64,000 bases of DNA from positions 31,615-95,614 of the forward strand of contig NZ_FMBK01000015.1 in NCBI RefSeq assembly GCF_900095025.1. The letters run 5' to 3'. The notes under the pieces are model-generated. The model was not told where the DNA came from. It made no database searches and saw only the letters and a program-made list of their open reading frames with translations. Each line of letters starts with the position of its first letter. The first letter of the stretch is position 1. This stretch comes from Acinetobacter albensis (GTDB taxonomy: Bacteria; Pseudomonadota; Gammaproteobacteria; Pseudomonadales; Moraxellaceae). Below, one piece after another: positions 30,776-40,421 of the stretch. The position numbers and the translations under genes were made by a program.

Positions 30776-31012
30776 GTGAGCGATATCGAACTACGTATCA
30801 AACAAGCGGTTGCAGAACAACTTGGTCTTAAAGCTGAAGAGATTAAAAACGAAGCATCTTTTATGGATGACTTAGGTGCTGACTCTTTAGACTTGGTTGA
30901 GCTTGTTATGTCTTTCGAAAATGATTTCGACATCACTATCCCTGATGAAGATTCTAACGAAATCACAACTGTACAATCTGCAATTGACTATGTTTCTAAG
31001 AAACTAGGTTAA
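30776..31012 (+). CDS. acpP: Acyl carrier protein
   Basis: ACP carries growing acyl chains on phosphopantetheine attached to Ser37 in [14 protein letters not shown] choose the GTG at 30776 ([12 protein letters not shown], 78 residues): a GGAG site lies 9 bp upstream, and an in-frame ATG at 30761 would overlap that site. It ends the fabD-fabG-acpP cluster. Confidence 0.97.
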   Translation: MSDIELRIKQAVAEQLGLKAEEIKNEASFMDDLGADSLDLVELVMSFENDFDITIPDEDSNEITTVQSAIDYVSKKLG

Positions 31013-31033
31013 TTGTTGTTTCAGCCTAGCTGA

Positions 31034-31062
31034 AAAAAAGCCACCTTTTGGGTGGCTTTTTT
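31034..31062 (+). terminator. Intrinsic terminator after acpP
   Basis: AAAAGCCACC-TTTT-GGTGGCTTTT with T tract. Confidence 0.92.
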
Positions 31063-31133
31063 ATGTCTCATGTTTTAGCAAATATCAAATGGATCAGTTA
31101 AAAAATTTCTAATCAAGCTTGAAAGATCATAAA

Positions 31134-31178
31134 ATAGCACTCTATCACTGAGAGTAAATCTAAAGTGAAGAGTGCTAT
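31134..31178 (-). terminator. Terminator of the permease/rsmC transcript
   Basis: A perfect 10-bp outer stem (ATAGCACTCT with AGAGTGCTAT) encloses a second TCACT/AGTGA stem; TTTTAT follows on the minus strand. Confidence 0.7.
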
Positions 31179-31204
31179 ACATTCAGGCATCGTGTGATGG
31201 TAAA

Positions 31205-32680
31205 TTAATTTTCATCACGTTCAACATGTACTGGCTGAACATCCATCTCTTGATAGGGAATAAGTTTGGTCTTATATTTCCATTTATAACTGAGCCAAAT
31301 CAACAAAAATAGTGGGATGCTGATATAGGTTGAAAGTAGACCTAGCCAATTAATTTTTCCACCCATTAAGGCTTCGTAATTTTGACCTAGAATAATGATA
31401 GAGCAAAGAATAAAAGCAAACCACGGTGCAAAAGGGAAGAATTTGGCGGTATAGGCTAAATCTTGAAGCTTATAACCTTGAGCCAAATAGCCTTTGCGAA
31501 AACGATAGTGTGAAATTGCAATGCCGAGCCAAACAATAAATCCACACATACCTGACATATTCAGCAACCAGTTAAAGACTTCTTTTTCACCAATAAAAGT
31601 GGTTAAGAAACATAATGCAGCAATGGCTGTGGTTGCATAAAGCGCATTCATCGGTACGCCGCGCGGGTCTAACTTAGCAAACCATCTCGGTGCACGACCT
31701 TCACGTGCCATATCAAATAACATACGAGTAGATGAATACATGCCGGAATTACCTGCCGATAGAATGGCCGTTAAAATGACGGCATTCATTAAGCTTGCTG
31801 CAAACGCAAACCCTGCTTTTTCATACAGAAGGGTAAAGGGTGAAAGAGTAATATTATCGCTGGCTGCTGCCTGTAAGAGGCGTGGATCATCATAAGCCAC
31901 TAAAGTGCCAATAATAAAAATACAGACAATATAAAATAATAAAATACGCCAGAAAATTTGTTTGATGGCAATAGGAATAGTCTTTTTCGGATCTTTTGAT
32001 TCACCCGCAGCAACACCCACCATTTCGGTGCCTTGGAATGAGAATCCAGCAATCATGGCGACACCAATCATGGCTTGTAAGCCACCGACAAATGGCGCAT
32101 CACCTTTAGTCCAGTTGGAAAAAGTGACCAGATTGGGTGTGAGCATGATTTTTGCAATCATGGCGATACCGATAACAATAAACACAATAATGGCAATGAC
32201 TTTAACCAATGAAAAGAAAAACTCAGTTTCACCAAAGCCTTTGACAGTTAGGGCATTAATCGCAAAAATTACGCCAAGAAACAGCGCACTCCAATAAAAT
32301 CCGGGAATATCTGGAAACCAGAATTTCATAATAAATTGAACCGCGACCAGTTCAAAGGCAACGGTAATGGCCCAGTTATACCAATAGTTCCAACCCAAGG
32401 CAAAACCAAAACCACCTTCAACATATTTTGTACCATAGGTAAAAAATGCGCCTGAAGTGGGGTTATGTGTTGCCAGTTCGCCCAAACTCGTCATTAAGAA
32501 ATAAATCATTACGCCAATCAGGACATAGGCAAGTAATGCACCTCCAGGACCTGCATTGGCAATGGTCGCACCCGAAGCCAAGAATAAACCTGTACCAATG
32601 GAGCCGCCAATGGCAATCATATTGAGATGGCGAGCACCCAGCTTACGCTGTAGCTGCATCGTTTGACCTGTATCGCTCAT
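31205..32680 (-). CDS. Amino acid permease, LysP/AAT-type APC transporter
   Basis: This 491-residue protein has 12 membrane helices. The signature RHLNMIAIGGSIGTGLFLASG in helix 1 (read as HLNMIAIGGSIGTGLFL) and GFSFQGTEMVGVAAGES in helix 6 place it in the amino-acid transporter branch with LysP, GabP and AnsP. It should take up an amino acid by proton symport; which one is not clear, though the loop pattern is LysP-like. I start at the ATG at 32680, which has AAGGA 6 bp before it. It lies 9 bp after rsmC on the same strand. Confidence 0.85.
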   Translation of the reverse strand: MSDTGQTMQLQRKLGARHLNMIAIGGSIGTGLFLASGATIANAGPGGALLAYVLIGVMIYFLMTSLGELATHNPTSGAFFTYGTKYVEGGFGFALGWNYWYNWAITVAFELVAVQFIMKFWFPDIPGFYWSALFLGVIFAINALTVKGFGETEFFFSLVKVIAIIVFIVIGIAMIAKIMLTPNLVTFSNWTKGDAPFVGGLQAMIGVAMIAGFSFQGTEMVGVAAGESKDPKKTIPIAIKQIFWRILLFYIVCIFIIGTLVAYDDPRLLQAAASDNITLSPFTLLYEKAGFAFAASLMNAVILTAILSAGNSGMYSSTRMLFDMAREGRAPRWFAKLDPRGVPMNALYATTAIAALCFLTTFIGEKEVFNWLLNMSGMCGFIVWLGIAISHYRFRKGYLAQGYKLQDLAYTAKFFPFAPWFAFILCSIIILGQNYEALMGGKINWLGLLSTYISIPLFLLIWLSYKWKYKTKLIPYQEMDVQPVHVERDEN

Positions 32681-32689
32681 CAATATTCC

Positions 32690-33715
32690 TTAAGATTTCT
32701 TTTGTGTATGGGCGAACAGTACTTTAAAACCTTGCTGATCGGCTTTTGTAGTACATTGACCAAAATTTTGTTCGATTAAAGCGGGATAATTGAGAAAGCG
32801 GTTGGATACCATCCACAATTCACCACCTGATTTTAAATGACGACGTGCAGTTTTACACAAGTTTTCACTGACATTGTAGTCGGTGTGAATACCTTGATGA
32901 AATGGTGGATTACTGACAATCGCATGTAAAAACAGGGGAGCATCTTCAATACCAGTCACCGCAGTAATTTCCAGTTGCTCTGGTGAAAGATTATTTTTCT
33001 CAAAAGTCATTTTGGTCGAGGCCAAAGCAAAGGCATCGACATCCATCGCAAAAATTCGATTTTTGGGATTTAATTTCGCCAAATAAGCACTGATTACACC
33101 CGCACCACAACCAAAGTCAGCAATTTTACCCGATGTCACTTGAGATAAAAAAGGCAGTAAAACAGCCGTGCCAATATCTAAGCGGTTTTGACTAAACACT
33201 CCCGGTAGTGCACAAATAGTGAGCTCACCTTGAGGTGTTTGTACTGGATAATATTGTGCCCAATCTTCGAGTTTTTTCGCTGTCAACGTGGCTTTAACAG
33301 TCATTTGCCACATCTGACAATGACGCGCACTATCGAGTTTGCTGGCTTGGCCAAAAGGTAGAAGTTGTTTTGCAGCACGTTCTACGCCGCCTTTTTTTTC
33401 ACCAACTAAGAAAACTGAATCACCCGCTTTTAGACGAGTCACTACACTGTGGAGTAAGTAGTTTAAAAGTTCTTTTGATTTCGGTACGAATATAATCGCT
33501 TGATCGAAATCGTTTTCTGGCAAGTTTACGCCAAAATGCACTTTGGATTGTTGTGCTTGAAAATATTGGAACTCATTAAAATTCCATGTCCATAAAGACG
33601 CAGTAATCTCTGGGTCTAAATGAGATACTAGCTCATCTGTCGGTGCATTGACCAAAAGTACTCGCCCAGAAAGATATTCGTGTTGTCGAATGACAACCTC
33701 ACTTCTTGGATCCAT
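32690..33715 (-). CDS. rsmC: 16S rRNA (guanine(1207)-N2)-methyltransferase
   Basis: RsmC methylates G1207 of 16S rRNA in the 30S subunit. The 341-residue protein has a degenerate N-terminal half (EHEYLSGR-type start, here [16 protein letters not shown]) and an active C-terminal half with [14 protein letters not shown] and the amino-methylating motif [10 protein letters not shown]. Size and two-domain design match the family. Confidence 0.92.
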   Translation of the reverse strand: MDPRSEVVIRQHEYLSGRVLLVNAPTDELVSHLDPEITASLWTWNFNEFQYFQAQQSKVHFGVNLPENDFDQAIIFVPKSKELLNYLLHSVVTRLKAGDSVFLVGEKKGGVERAAKQLLPFGQASKLDSARHCQMWQMTVKATLTAKKLEDWAQYYPVQTPQGELTICALPGVFSQNRLDIGTAVLLPFLSQVTSGKIADFGCGAGVISAYLAKLNPKNRIFAMDVDAFALASTKMTFEKNNLSPEQLEITAVTGIEDAPLFLHAIVSNPPFHQGIHTDYNVSENLCKTARRHLKSGGELWMVSNRFLNYPALIEQNFGQCTTKADQQGFKVLFAHTQKKS

Positions 33716-33780
33716 TTTTTATCTCGCCATTGAAAAACTCTGCCCAGACAATGCTGGGCAGAGTTGATGCTGAAATGAAA

Positions 33781-35151
33781 TTATTTCTTCGACTCTGGAA
33801 GAATAATATTTAATAACAATGCTGCAATACCGCCTGTCGCGACACCTGAGCTGAAAATATTACGGAATAGTTCAGGTAAATGTTCCAAAATTTGTGGAAC
33901 TTGTGCAACGCCTAAACCTAGACCGAGAGAAATGGCAATAATCAATAAAGCGCGACGGTCTAATGCTACACCTGAAAGAATATTAATCCCAGAGGCAGCC
34001 ACAGCACCAAACATCACCATAACAGCACCACCGAGTACAGCTTGTGGAACAGCTTGAATAATACCTGCAACAGCGGGGAATAAACCTAAAATGACTAAAA
34101 GTACAGCAATCCAGATTCCAACATAGCGACTGGCGACACCTGTCAGTTGAATCACACCATTATTTTGGGCGAAAACTGAACTAGGGAAGGTGTTAAAAAT
34201 ACCTGCTAAAAAAGAATTTGCACCATTCACCAACACGCCACCTTTAATACGCTGCATCCATGTTGGACCATCTACAGGCTGGTTAGAGAGTTTAGAAGTT
34301 GCCGTAATATCCCCAATGGCTTCTAAAGAGGTGACCAGATAAATAAATGCCATCGGAATAAATAAGCTCCAAGAGAAACTTAAACCAAAGTGCATCGGTG
34401 TTGGGACTTGAATAAGCGGAGCATCTTTTAAACCTGAAAAATCTAGATGCCCCATAAAACCTGCTAATGCATAACCAATAATCAGGGCAATTAAGATCGC
34501 TGAGCTTTTGACCCAAGTAATACGGATGCGATTTAAAATAATAATAATCGCCAGTACTGTGCATGACATGATTAAGTTATCACTATTGGCGAATGTTTTA
34601 TCGCCCATGGCTTGATAACCGCCACCCATACTGATTAAACCTTCTTTAATTAAGGTTAAACCAATGAGTAGAACGACAATACCAGTCACTAAAGGGGTAA
34701 TAAGTTTTTTAATCCAAGGTAAAATTTGCGATACGCCCATTTCAATAAATGAACCTGCAATTACTACCCCGAAAATAGAGGCCATAACAGCTTCAACAGG
34801 CGTGCCCGCAGCGACCATGGCTGAACCAATGCCAATAATAGGACCAATAAAATTAAAACTGGTACCTTGTACAATGAGTAAGCCTGCACCAAAAGGGCCG
34901 ACTTTTTTACATTGTAGAAAAGTGGCGATTCCCGAAATGACCAATGACATGGATAAAATCATGTTGGTATCTTGTTTTGAAACGCCTAAAGCCAAACAAA
35001 TCAATAAGCCAGGAGTAACAATTGGCACAATAATGGCCAGTAGGTGTTGTAGAGCCGCTAAAAAAGCGATAAATGGTTGAGGGCGATCATCTAATCCGTA
35101 AACCAGATCGAGATCATCTTTTTGCGCGGGAGAGTTTTTTAAATCAGACAT
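33781..35151 (-). CDS. NCS2 uracil/xanthine-type nucleobase permease
   Basis: This is a 456-residue, 14-helix-type permease of the nucleobase:cation symporter-2 family. It starts YGLDDRPQPFIAFLAALQH, a family hallmark, and carries QNNGVIQLTGVASRYVG in the conserved signature region before helix 10. XanP/XanQ-like xanthine or uric acid uptake is the likeliest role; uracil is possible. The ATG at 35151 is preferred to an upstream TTG at 35172. It is divergent from typA. Confidence 0.87.
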   Translation of the reverse strand: MSDLKNSPAQKDDLDLVYGLDDRPQPFIAFLAALQHLLAIIVPIVTPGLLICLALGVSKQDTNMILSMSLVISGIATFLQCKKVGPFGAGLLIVQGTSFNFIGPIIGIGSAMVAAGTPVEAVMASIFGVVIAGSFIEMGVSQILPWIKKLITPLVTGIVVLLIGLTLIKEGLISMGGGYQAMGDKTFANSDNLIMSCTVLAIIIILNRIRITWVKSSAILIALIIGYALAGFMGHLDFSGLKDAPLIQVPTPMHFGLSFSWSLFIPMAFIYLVTSLEAIGDITATSKLSNQPVDGPTWMQRIKGGVLVNGANSFLAGIFNTFPSSVFAQNNGVIQLTGVASRYVGIWIAVLLVILGLFPAVAGIIQAVPQAVLGGAVMVMFGAVAASGINILSGVALDRRALLIIAISLGLGLGVAQVPQILEHLPELFRNIFSSGVATGGIAALLLNIILPESKK

Positions 35152-35326
35152 TTGAGAAAGGTACAGCAGCAATTTGGCGTTATTCTAATCGAGTTACAGG
35201 ACATTACAAACTGAAAAAACTCCGTTTTGTCAAAAAAACTTGTAACTGTCAATAAACTGTCACTACTAAAAGTGAGTATTTTTCTGTATAATTTGCCCTC
35301 AGATTTCAAGCATATCGAATATTTAA

Positions 35327-37162
35327 ATGTCAGATATTAAAACTCTCCGCAACATCGCAATTATTGCGCACGTTGACCATGGTAAAACCACTCTTGTAGA
35401 TAAACTTTTGCAACAATCAGGTGCTCTCGGTGATCGCGCGGGTGAGATTGAACGTGTAATGGATTCAAATGCCTTAGAGTCAGAACGAGGTATTACCATT
35501 CTTGCGAAAAATACTGCAATTAAATGGTTAGATAAACGTACAGATACTGAATACCGTATTAACATCGTCGACACCCCAGGACATGCGGACTTCGGTGGTG
35601 AAGTTGAACGTGTAATGTCGATGGTTGATTGTGTACTTCTTCTTGTTGACTCACAAGACGGCCCAATGCCACAAACTCGCTTTGTAACGTCTAAAGCGTT
35701 TGCTCGTGGTTTGAAACCAATCGTTGTATTAAACAAAGTTGACCGTCCAGGCGCGCGTCCGGATTGGGTAATGGATCAAGTATTTGATTTGTTCGATAAC
35801 CTTGGTGCAACGGATGAGCAGTTAGACTTCCCAGTGGTTTATGCTTCAGGCTTAAATGGTATTGCTGGTCTTGAAGTAGATAACTTGGCGCCAGACATGA
35901 CGCCATTGTTTGAAACAATTGTAGACATCGTTGAACCACCTAAAGTTGATGTTGATGGTGCGTTCCAAATGCAAATCTCATCTCTTGACTATAATAGTTT
36001 CGTAGGTGTAATCGGGATTGGTCGTATTCAACGTGGTTCTGTGAAAACAAATACCCAAGTGACTGTGATCGATAAAGAAGGCAAAACACGTAACGGCCGT
36101 ATCTTAAAAATCATGGGTTACCATGGTCTTGACCGTGTAGACGTTGAAGATGCATCTGCGGGTGATATCGTATGTATTACTGGTTTGGATGCTCTTAACA
36201 TTTCTGACACCATTTGTGATCCGAAAAATGTTGAAGCAATGCCACCATTGTCTGTAGACGAACCTACAGTTTCGATGACATTCCAAGTCAACAACTCACC
36301 GTTTGCTGGTCGTGAAGGTAAATTTGTAACTTCGCGTAACATTCGTGAACGTCTTGATCGTGAATTGATTCATAACGTAGCTTTACGTGTTGAAGATACT
36401 GATTCTCCAGACCGTTTTAAAGTTTCTGGTCGTGGTGAACTTCACCTTTCTGTTTTGATCGAAACAATGCGTCGTGAAGGCTTCGAGATGGGTGTTTCTC
36501 GTCCAGAAGTAATCATGAAAGAAATTGATGGTGAAATCCAAGAGCCGTATGAAAATGTAACTTTTGACGTTGAAGAACAACATCAAGGTTCAATCATGGA
36601 GCAAATGGGCTTCCGTAAAGGCGAAATGACCAATATGGAGCTTGACGGCAAAGGCCGTATCCGTATTGAAGCAACTGTTCCTTCACGTGGCTTAATCGGT
36701 TTCCGTTCTGAATTCTTAACCATTACTTCTGGTACTGGTATTATGACTTCAAGCTTCTCTCATTATGGTAAAGCGAAAGCGGGTACTGTAGCGAAGCGTC
36801 AAAACGGTGTACTTATTTCAATGGTGAACGGTACTTGCTTAGCGTTTGCATTGTTCACTTTACAAGACCGTGGTCGTCTATTTGCTGAACCGCAGTTAGA
36901 AGTATATGAAGGCATGATCGTGGGTATGAACTCACGTTCTGACGACATGACTGTGAACCCAACTAAAGCGAAACAATTAACCAATATGCGTGCATCTGGT
37001 ACAGATGAAGCATTAACGTTAACCCCAGCAATTCGTTTCACGCTTGAACAAGCGCTTGAATTCATCGAAGATGACGAATTAGTTGAAGTTACACCAAAGT
37101 CAGTTCGTATTCGTAAACGTTGGTTGACTGAAAATGATCGTAAACGTAACCGTGGTAAATAA
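35327..37162 (+). CDS. typA: Ribosome-associated GTPase TypA/BipA
   Basis: TypA is a translational GTPase acting in ribosome assembly and stress or cold adaptation. The 611-residue protein has AHVDHGKTT (14-22), RGITILAK, DTPGHADFGGEVERV and NKVDRP, then domain II, the EF-G-like domains III and V and the TypA-specific C-terminal domain with the end RIRKRWLTENDRKR. Codon use is strongly that of a highly expressed gene. Confidence 0.97.
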   Translation: MSDIKTLRNIAIIAHVDHGKTTLVDKLLQQSGALGDRAGEIERVMDSNALESERGITILAKNTAIKWLDKRTDTEYRINIVDTPGHADFGGEVERVMSMVDCVLLLVDSQDGPMPQTRFVTSKAFARGLKPIVVLNKVDRPGARPDWVMDQVFDLFDNLGATDEQLDFPVVYASGLNGIAGLEVDNLAPDMTPLFETIVDIVEPPKVDVDGAFQMQISSLDYNSFVGVIGIGRIQRGSVKTNTQVTVIDKEGKTRNGRILKIMGYHGLDRVDVEDASAGDIVCITGLDALNISDTICDPKNVEAMPPLSVDEPTVSMTFQVNNSPFAGREGKFVTSRNIRERLDRELIHNVALRVEDTDSPDRFKVSGRGELHLSVLIETMRREGFEMGVSRPEVIMKEIDGEIQEPYENVTFDVEEQHQGSIMEQMGFRKGEMTNMELDGKGRIRIEATVPSRGLIGFRSEFLTITSGTGIMTSSFSHYGKAKAGTVAKRQNGVLISMVNGTCLAFALFTLQDRGRLFAEPQLEVYEGMIVGMNSRSDDMTVNPTKAKQLTNMRASGTDEALTLTPAIRFTLEQALEFIEDDELVEVTPKSVRIRKRWLTENDRKRNRGK

Positions 37163-37198
37163 TTTTTTAAATTATTAACGATAAACGTTTTGTATCAG

Positions 37199-37229
37199 AA
37201 GTGCCGTCAAAAATTGACGGCACTTTTTT
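37199..37229 (+). terminator. Intrinsic terminator after typA
   Basis: AAGTGCCGTCAA pairs with TTGACGGCACTT, followed by a T tract. Confidence 0.93.
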
Positions 37230-37378
37230 GTTTAAAATTCGCAATTTAATATATTTAATACAGGCCATTTCAAGTAGATTATAATGGATTTTGTGCTGTG
37301 CCGAACTTATAAGAGCGCAGTCGGGTGTGTTAAGTATCTTAATAAAGAAAATTACGAAAGATAAAACTGGAGAAAATT

Positions 37379-37816
37379 ATGAGTATTATTCAAGAATTCA
37401 AAGAGTTTGCCATTAAAGGCAATATGATGGATTTGGCTATTGGTGTCATCATTGGTGGTGCTTTTGGTAAAATTATCGACTCATTGGTGAAAGACATTTT
37501 AATGCCTTTAATTTCTGTGATTACAGGGGGCGGCGTCGATTTCACCCAGAAATTCTTTGTACTGGGTGATAACCCCAATAACTTACAATCCTTAGATGCT
37601 TTGCAAACAGCGGGTATTAATGTTTTGACTTATGGTAACTTTTTAACCATTCTTTTAAACTTCCTGATTTTGGCTTGGGTGGTTTTCTTACTGGTTAAAG
37701 TGATGAACCGTTTACGCAAACAAGAAGGGCCAGCCGAAGAAACACCGACTACACCAGCAGATATTGAATTGCTACGTGAAATTCGTGACGAACTTAAAAA
37801 ACGTCCACCGTTATAA
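37379..37816 (+). CDS. mscL: Large-conductance mechanosensitive channel
   Basis: MscL opens under membrane tension to release solutes in hypo-osmotic shock. The 145 residues show the amphipathic N helix ([15 protein letters not shown]), TM1 with the gate region [20 protein letters not shown], a periplasmic loop and TM2 (about 84-107), then a charged cytoplasmic helix ending [16 protein letters not shown] site precedes the ATG. Confidence 0.96.
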   Translation: MSIIQEFKEFAIKGNMMDLAIGVIIGGAFGKIIDSLVKDILMPLISVITGGGVDFTQKFFVLGDNPNNLQSLDALQTAGINVLTYGNFLTILLNFLILAWVVFLLVKVMNRLRKQEGPAEETPTTPADIELLREIRDELKKRPPL

Positions 37817-37827
37817 TAGGCGTAAGC

Positions 37828-37856
37828 AAAAACGGCATGCGATGTGCCGTTTTTTA
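37828..37856 (+). terminator. Intrinsic terminator after mscL
   Basis: AAACGGCA pairs with TGCCGTTT, followed by T residues. Confidence 0.88.
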
Positions 37857-37935
37857 TGATTTTTAACATTTCATAATGTGTAAAATAAAATATTCATTCC
37901 CAAAAAATCTAATTTTTGCAAAATGAAGCAAATGA

Positions 37936-38217
37936 TTAATCCATTCGAAATTTAATTTCTAATAAATGCCAACCAAATTGGCTTTTAATTGGACCGTGCA
38001 ATTCACGTTCAGCCAATGTAAATACTGCTTTATCAATTGAGCCGACCAATTGTCCCTTTTTTATCTCCCCGAGTTCACCACCTTTTTTCCCCGATGGACA
38101 GGTCGAATGTTGTTTGGCAATTTTGGCAAAATCTGTGCCTGCCTGAATTTTCTTTTTCAGTTGCTCTGCCAATTCTTTATTTTTGACTAAAATATGACGC
38201 ACGATCGCAGATTTCAT
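37936..38217 (-). CDS. ppiC: Parvulin-type peptidyl-prolyl isomerase
   Basis: This small cytoplasmic PPIase of 93 residues (E. coli PpiC length) speeds proline isomerisation in folding. Parvulin motifs are VRHILVKNKELAEQL, CPSGKKGGELGEIKKGQLV and SQFGWHLLEI, with the two core histidines. There is no signal peptide. The start overlaps the mutM stop by four bases, so the genes are translationally coupled. Confidence 0.93.
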   Translation of the reverse strand: MKSAIVRHILVKNKELAEQLKKKIQAGTDFAKIAKQHSTCPSGKKGGELGEIKKGQLVGSIDKAVFTLAERELHGPIKSQFGWHLLEIKFRMD

Positions 38218-39071
38218 ATTTTATTTCCTTTAAGTGCTCTTTGCTTCGCGATGATTTTAACCTGTTTTAAAGGCTGACATTGTGGACAGAATACACTGGC
38301 ACGTTGCCCGAGCTTTAAATTTTCTAAAGTACTTTCACAGTTCACACACATTTCACCCGAACGACCATAAGCAAGTAAAGTTTGCTGAAAATAACCATTT
38401 TCTCCCATCGCATTACTGTAATCACGCAGGGTAGACCCACCCAAATCAATCGCTTGTTTTAAGATGCGTTTAATTTCAATCACCAATTTTTCGATTTGAC
38501 TTGATGTCAGACTCGATGCGGGTTGTGCAGGATGAATGCCTAACTGAAATAAACTTTCGGTGGCATAAATATTTCCCACACCCACCACGACATGGTTATC
38601 CATGATTGCCACTTTAATACCGACATTTTTTTTATTCAATTTTTGTATTAAATATTCTGCATTGAACGCCTCACTTAAGGGTTCTGGCCCTAGAGTATCA
38701 ATCAGTTTAGTTTGAGAATATTCATCTAGCCATAAAATACAACCAAAGCGACGTGGGTCATGGTAGCGAAGTTGCATATCGTTAAATTGAATGATCAAAT
38801 GATCATGTTTTCGCAGTTCTGTATGAGCATCACAAACGCGAAAACTCCCAGACATACCCAAATGCCATAGCATCGTATCTTGCTCAAATTCCGCGATAAT
38901 ATATTTAGAACGACGAGTCAATTTCACTAATTTTTGTCCGCACAATTTTTGTATATTGTCAGGAATGGGCCAACGTAAACTGGATTGACGGACTTCTACA
39001 GCAATGACTTTTTGATCAATTAAAGGTAATAAGCTATTTTTAGTGGTTTCAACTTCTGGCAATTCAGGCAT
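38214..39071 (-). CDS. mutM: Formamidopyrimidine-DNA glycosylase
   Basis: MutM removes oxidised purines such as 8-oxoguanine and cuts the backbone. Pro2-Glu3 in MPELPEVETT is the catalytic N terminus; GNIYATE follows in the helix-two-turn-helix region. The C-terminal zinc finger has CVNC and CPQC. The protein is 285 residues, slightly longer than E. coli MutM because of a basic tail. Confidence 0.95.
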   Translation of the reverse strand: MPELPEVETTKNSLLPLIDQKVIAVEVRQSSLRWPIPDNIQKLCGQKLVKLTRRSKYIIAEFEQDTMLWHLGMSGSFRVCDAHTELRKHDHLIIQFNDMQLRYHDPRRFGCILWLDEYSQTKLIDTLGPEPLSEAFNAEYLIQKLNKKNVGIKVAIMDNHVVVGVGNIYATESLFQLGIHPAQPASSLTSSQIEKLVIEIKRILKQAIDLGGSTLRDYSNAMGENGYFQQTLLAYGRSGEMCVNCESTLENLKLGQRASVFCPQCQPLKQVKIIAKQRALKGNKI

Positions 39072-39367
39072 GCGGAATTCAAGTATTGATAGATGAGTCT
39101 AATATCGGGTTGGAGTGGCTGAAATGCAAGGCTGATTTTTAAATCTAGGAGCAATGTCTATTTAACTTTGCGTAAAGGATAAAAATAAATGACCTAGCCT
39201 TATCTTTGAATTTCAATAATTTAATCCAAATGAGAAAGTTAAATCATAAAAATACTGTCTTTATGGCTTTATAGGATCAGAGAGGCAGCAGGTATTTGAA
39301 TCTAGAGCGTTGTCTAGTTTAGAATTAATTAAGTGGTTGCAAGGCCACTTTTATTTGAGGAAAACAC

Positions 39368-39808
39368 ATGTTGGCGACAGATTTTAAAATATACGCAGGC
39401 AGTTGGGCTGAATTAGAAAAGGATGCCAAACATATTCGTGAGCAAGTGTTTATTCAAGAACAGGAAATCGCTGCTCAGGATGAATGGGATACCGACGATG
39501 CTGTTTCATTACATTTTATCGTTTATGATGAAAATCAGGCAATTGCGACGGCACGTTTATTGAAAAATAACAGTGTGGGGCGTGTGGCGGTATTAAAGAC
39601 CTATCGCGGCTTGGGAATTGGAAAATTATTGATGCAAGCCATCATTGAGCAAGCCAAACAGCAAGAACGTGATTTTTTAAAGTTATCTGCTCAAGTTCAT
39701 GCCCTACCATTTTATGCACAATTGGGTTTTAAGCAAGAAGGTGTTGAGTATTTAGATTGCGGGATTCCACATATTGATATGCGACAAGGCTTTACCTCGT
39801 TTAAGTAA
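39368..39808 (+). CDS. GNAT acetyltransferase (YjcF/ElaA-like)
   Basis: The 146-residue acetyltransferase has IREQVFIQEQEIAAQDEWD, typical of the YjcF type, the acetyl-CoA loop VLKTYRGLGIGKLLMQ, and the end AQVHALPFYAQLGFKQEG. The substrate is unknown. The 296-bp region before it (39072-39367) holds no gene; a small AAGTGG/CCACTT hairpin lies just before its ribosome site. Confidence 0.83.
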   Translation: MLATDFKIYAGSWAELEKDAKHIREQVFIQEQEIAAQDEWDTDDAVSLHFIVYDENQAIATARLLKNNSVGRVAVLKTYRGLGIGKLLMQAIIEQAKQQERDFLKLSAQVHALPFYAQLGFKQEGVEYLDCGIPHIDMRQGFTSFK

Positions 39809-39834
39809 TGAGTTTAGCTCTAAAATTTTCGCAT

Positions 39835-39862
39835 AAAAAAGCCACATTGATGTGGCATTTTT
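39835..39862 (+). terminator. Terminator after the YjcF-like gene
   Basis: GCCACA-TTGA-TGTGGC with A and T tracts either side, able to work in both directions between two convergent genes. Confidence 0.87.
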
Positions 39863-39885
39863 ATTGAATGTAGGCTGAGCTTAAA

Positions 39886-40221
39886 TTAATGACCCTGTTC
39901 AGTCTTTTCAGCAGGTTGAGCCATATTCATGTCTGCATGTTGTTCTGCATTCATCGCATGTCCTTCAGTCATAACAGGTGCTGTTCCTGCTTCACGATTC
40001 GCCTGATCTTGTTTGGCTTTTTCTAATGCTTCTTGCGACATAGAAGGGGCATTTTTAAAAGCATGTTGTTGGGTGTTTTTTTGCTGTTGGCTTGGCATGT
40101 AATCGGGTTCATTACTTACGGCAAGATAGAAAAAACCCAAGAAAAAAGCACTCAGTATGAAAGCAATAATTAAAGCTTTCCAGCCCCATGGAGATTTTTC
40201 AGGAGAAGAATTATCAGACAT
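39886..40221 (-). CDS. Small single-pass membrane protein with Met/His-rich tail
   Basis: I do not recognise a named family. The 111 residues have a short charged N terminus, one transmembrane helix (about 14-35, ALIIAFILSAFFLGFFYLAV), and a hydrophilic tail rich in Gln, Ala, Met and His (for example EGHAMNAEQHADMNMAQ). Topology suggests a periplasmic tail. Met/His spacing of this kind occurs in metal-binding, notably copper-handling, proteins, but that is only a resemblance. It is flanked by its own terminator side and an AT-rich gap before the fad genes. Confidence 0.65.
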   Translation of the reverse strand: MSDNSSPEKSPWGWKALIIAFILSAFFLGFFYLAVSNEPDYMPSQQQKNTQQHAFKNAPSMSQEALEKAKQDQANREAGTAPVMTEGHAMNAEQHADMNMAQPAEKTEQGH

Positions 40222-40350
40222 GTGTACATCCTAAAATTGGATAAAAAAGAATCTAAGTAGATGTAATTTTATAACATAAATGAGCATGTTTGGCTGAATA
40301 TTTTATCAATTCAAAAATATAGGAAATAAACCCTAAAAGATTAAATACAA

Positions 40351-40377
40351 AACGCCTGATAATCTTCATCAGGCGTT
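40351..40377 (-). terminator. Terminator of the beta-oxidation operon
   Basis: AACGCCTGAT pairs with ATCAGGCGTT; the minus strand continues with a T-rich stretch. Confidence 0.75.
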
Positions 40378-40421
40378 AAGTTGAAAAAGGCGTAATCTGC
40401 TTTTAAGCTTAGATCATTTGA

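Noticed and set aside
35323..35736. Antisense open frame opposite typA
   Set aside because: It mirrors highly expressed typA codons and has no recognisable protein features.
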